From Theodoxus fluviatilis (lineage: Eukaryota > Mollusca > Gastropoda > Cycloneritida > Neritidae): a stretch of DNA of 64,000 nt. The position numbers were made by a program, and so were the translations under genes. Positions 63,934 to 64,000 of this stretch are shown piece by piece. The stretch lies in assembly GCA_034096865.1 (NCBI GenBank), contig JAWQFJ010006313.1, forward strand, positions 100,228 through 164,227, written 5' to 3'. The notes below the pieces were generated by a model, which made no database searches, was not told the origin of the DNA, and was given only the letters and a program-made list of their open reading frames with translations. The stretch's first letter is position 1. Each line of letters starts with the position of its first letter.

Positions 63934-63951
63934 TGGTTCCACAGACGGGGA
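63934..63951 (+). other. Putative tRNA primer-binding site
   Basis: tggttccacagacgggga directly after the LTR end has the TGG start and position of a minus-strand primer site. The matching tRNA was not determined. Confidence 0.5.
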
Positions 63952-64000
63952 AACAGTCGAAGCAGTGACAGTTTGCGACGGAAATGGACGGCGAAAAGCG

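Overview
This is animal (metazoan) nuclear DNA. Coding blocks are bounded by GT..AG introns, microsatellites are long, and SINE, LINE, DIRS, LTR and DNA-transposon sequences are dense. The host proteins have clear vertebrate relatives. The tRNA-type SINE with a body ending near 'gctatataaa', the LINE and DIRS types, and the AGGTCA-rich dispersed repeats would suit a lophotrochozoan, most likely a gastropod mollusc. That placement is inference and was not tested.

Layout. At the left edge (499-843, minus) lies the first coding exon of a DBHS-family RNA-binding protein (NONO/SFPQ/PSPC1 type); the rest lies outside the window. About 5.6 kb away on the plus strand begins a large gene that fills most of the window: a ZMYM2/3/4-type MYM zinc-finger protein. 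I assemble 17 exons (6507-59233) with consistent phases, giving at least 1,625 codons. In order they encode a long acidic Ser-rich N-terminus with two SUMO-interaction-like motifs, an AT-hook-like KKRGRPAK, eight MYM fingers, a Pro/Val linker, acidic helices, and the start of the C-terminal ZMYM/QRICH1-type (DUF3504) domain. The last exons lie beyond the right edge.

The introns are full of mobile DNA: three piggyBac-related loci (8943-10054, 13909-16212, 16454-18168); a nested stack in intron 8 (tRNA-SINE, split by a minus-strand hAT-like element, which carries a 71-bp near-copy of ZMYM exon 1, itself split by a second hAT-like element with a 5-bp AGATA duplication); a DIRS-like retrotransposon with inverted terminal repeats and an internal complementary region (35270-39605); LINE tails; MITEs; a separate 3-exon, 220-codon gene or transposon gene inside intron 15 (43553-45893); four copies of a repeat packed with AGGTCA nuclear-receptor half-sites; a second nested stack at 60201-62954 (hAT-like, hAT MITE, fold-back, pogo/Tigger); and a 5' LTR running off the right edge.

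The most unusual signal is that splice junctions of the ZMYM gene have become tandem repeats. The acceptor of exon 10 is repeated 18 times in 41-bp units. The end of exon 13 with its donor is repeated about 33 times. The acceptor and start of exon 11 have a decayed duplicate 191 bp upstream. Other minisatellites (28 bp inside a piggyBac reading frame; about 24 bp at 20.9-22.2 kb; 19 bp over 5.5 kb at 46.2-51.7 kb) create very long artefactual open frames.
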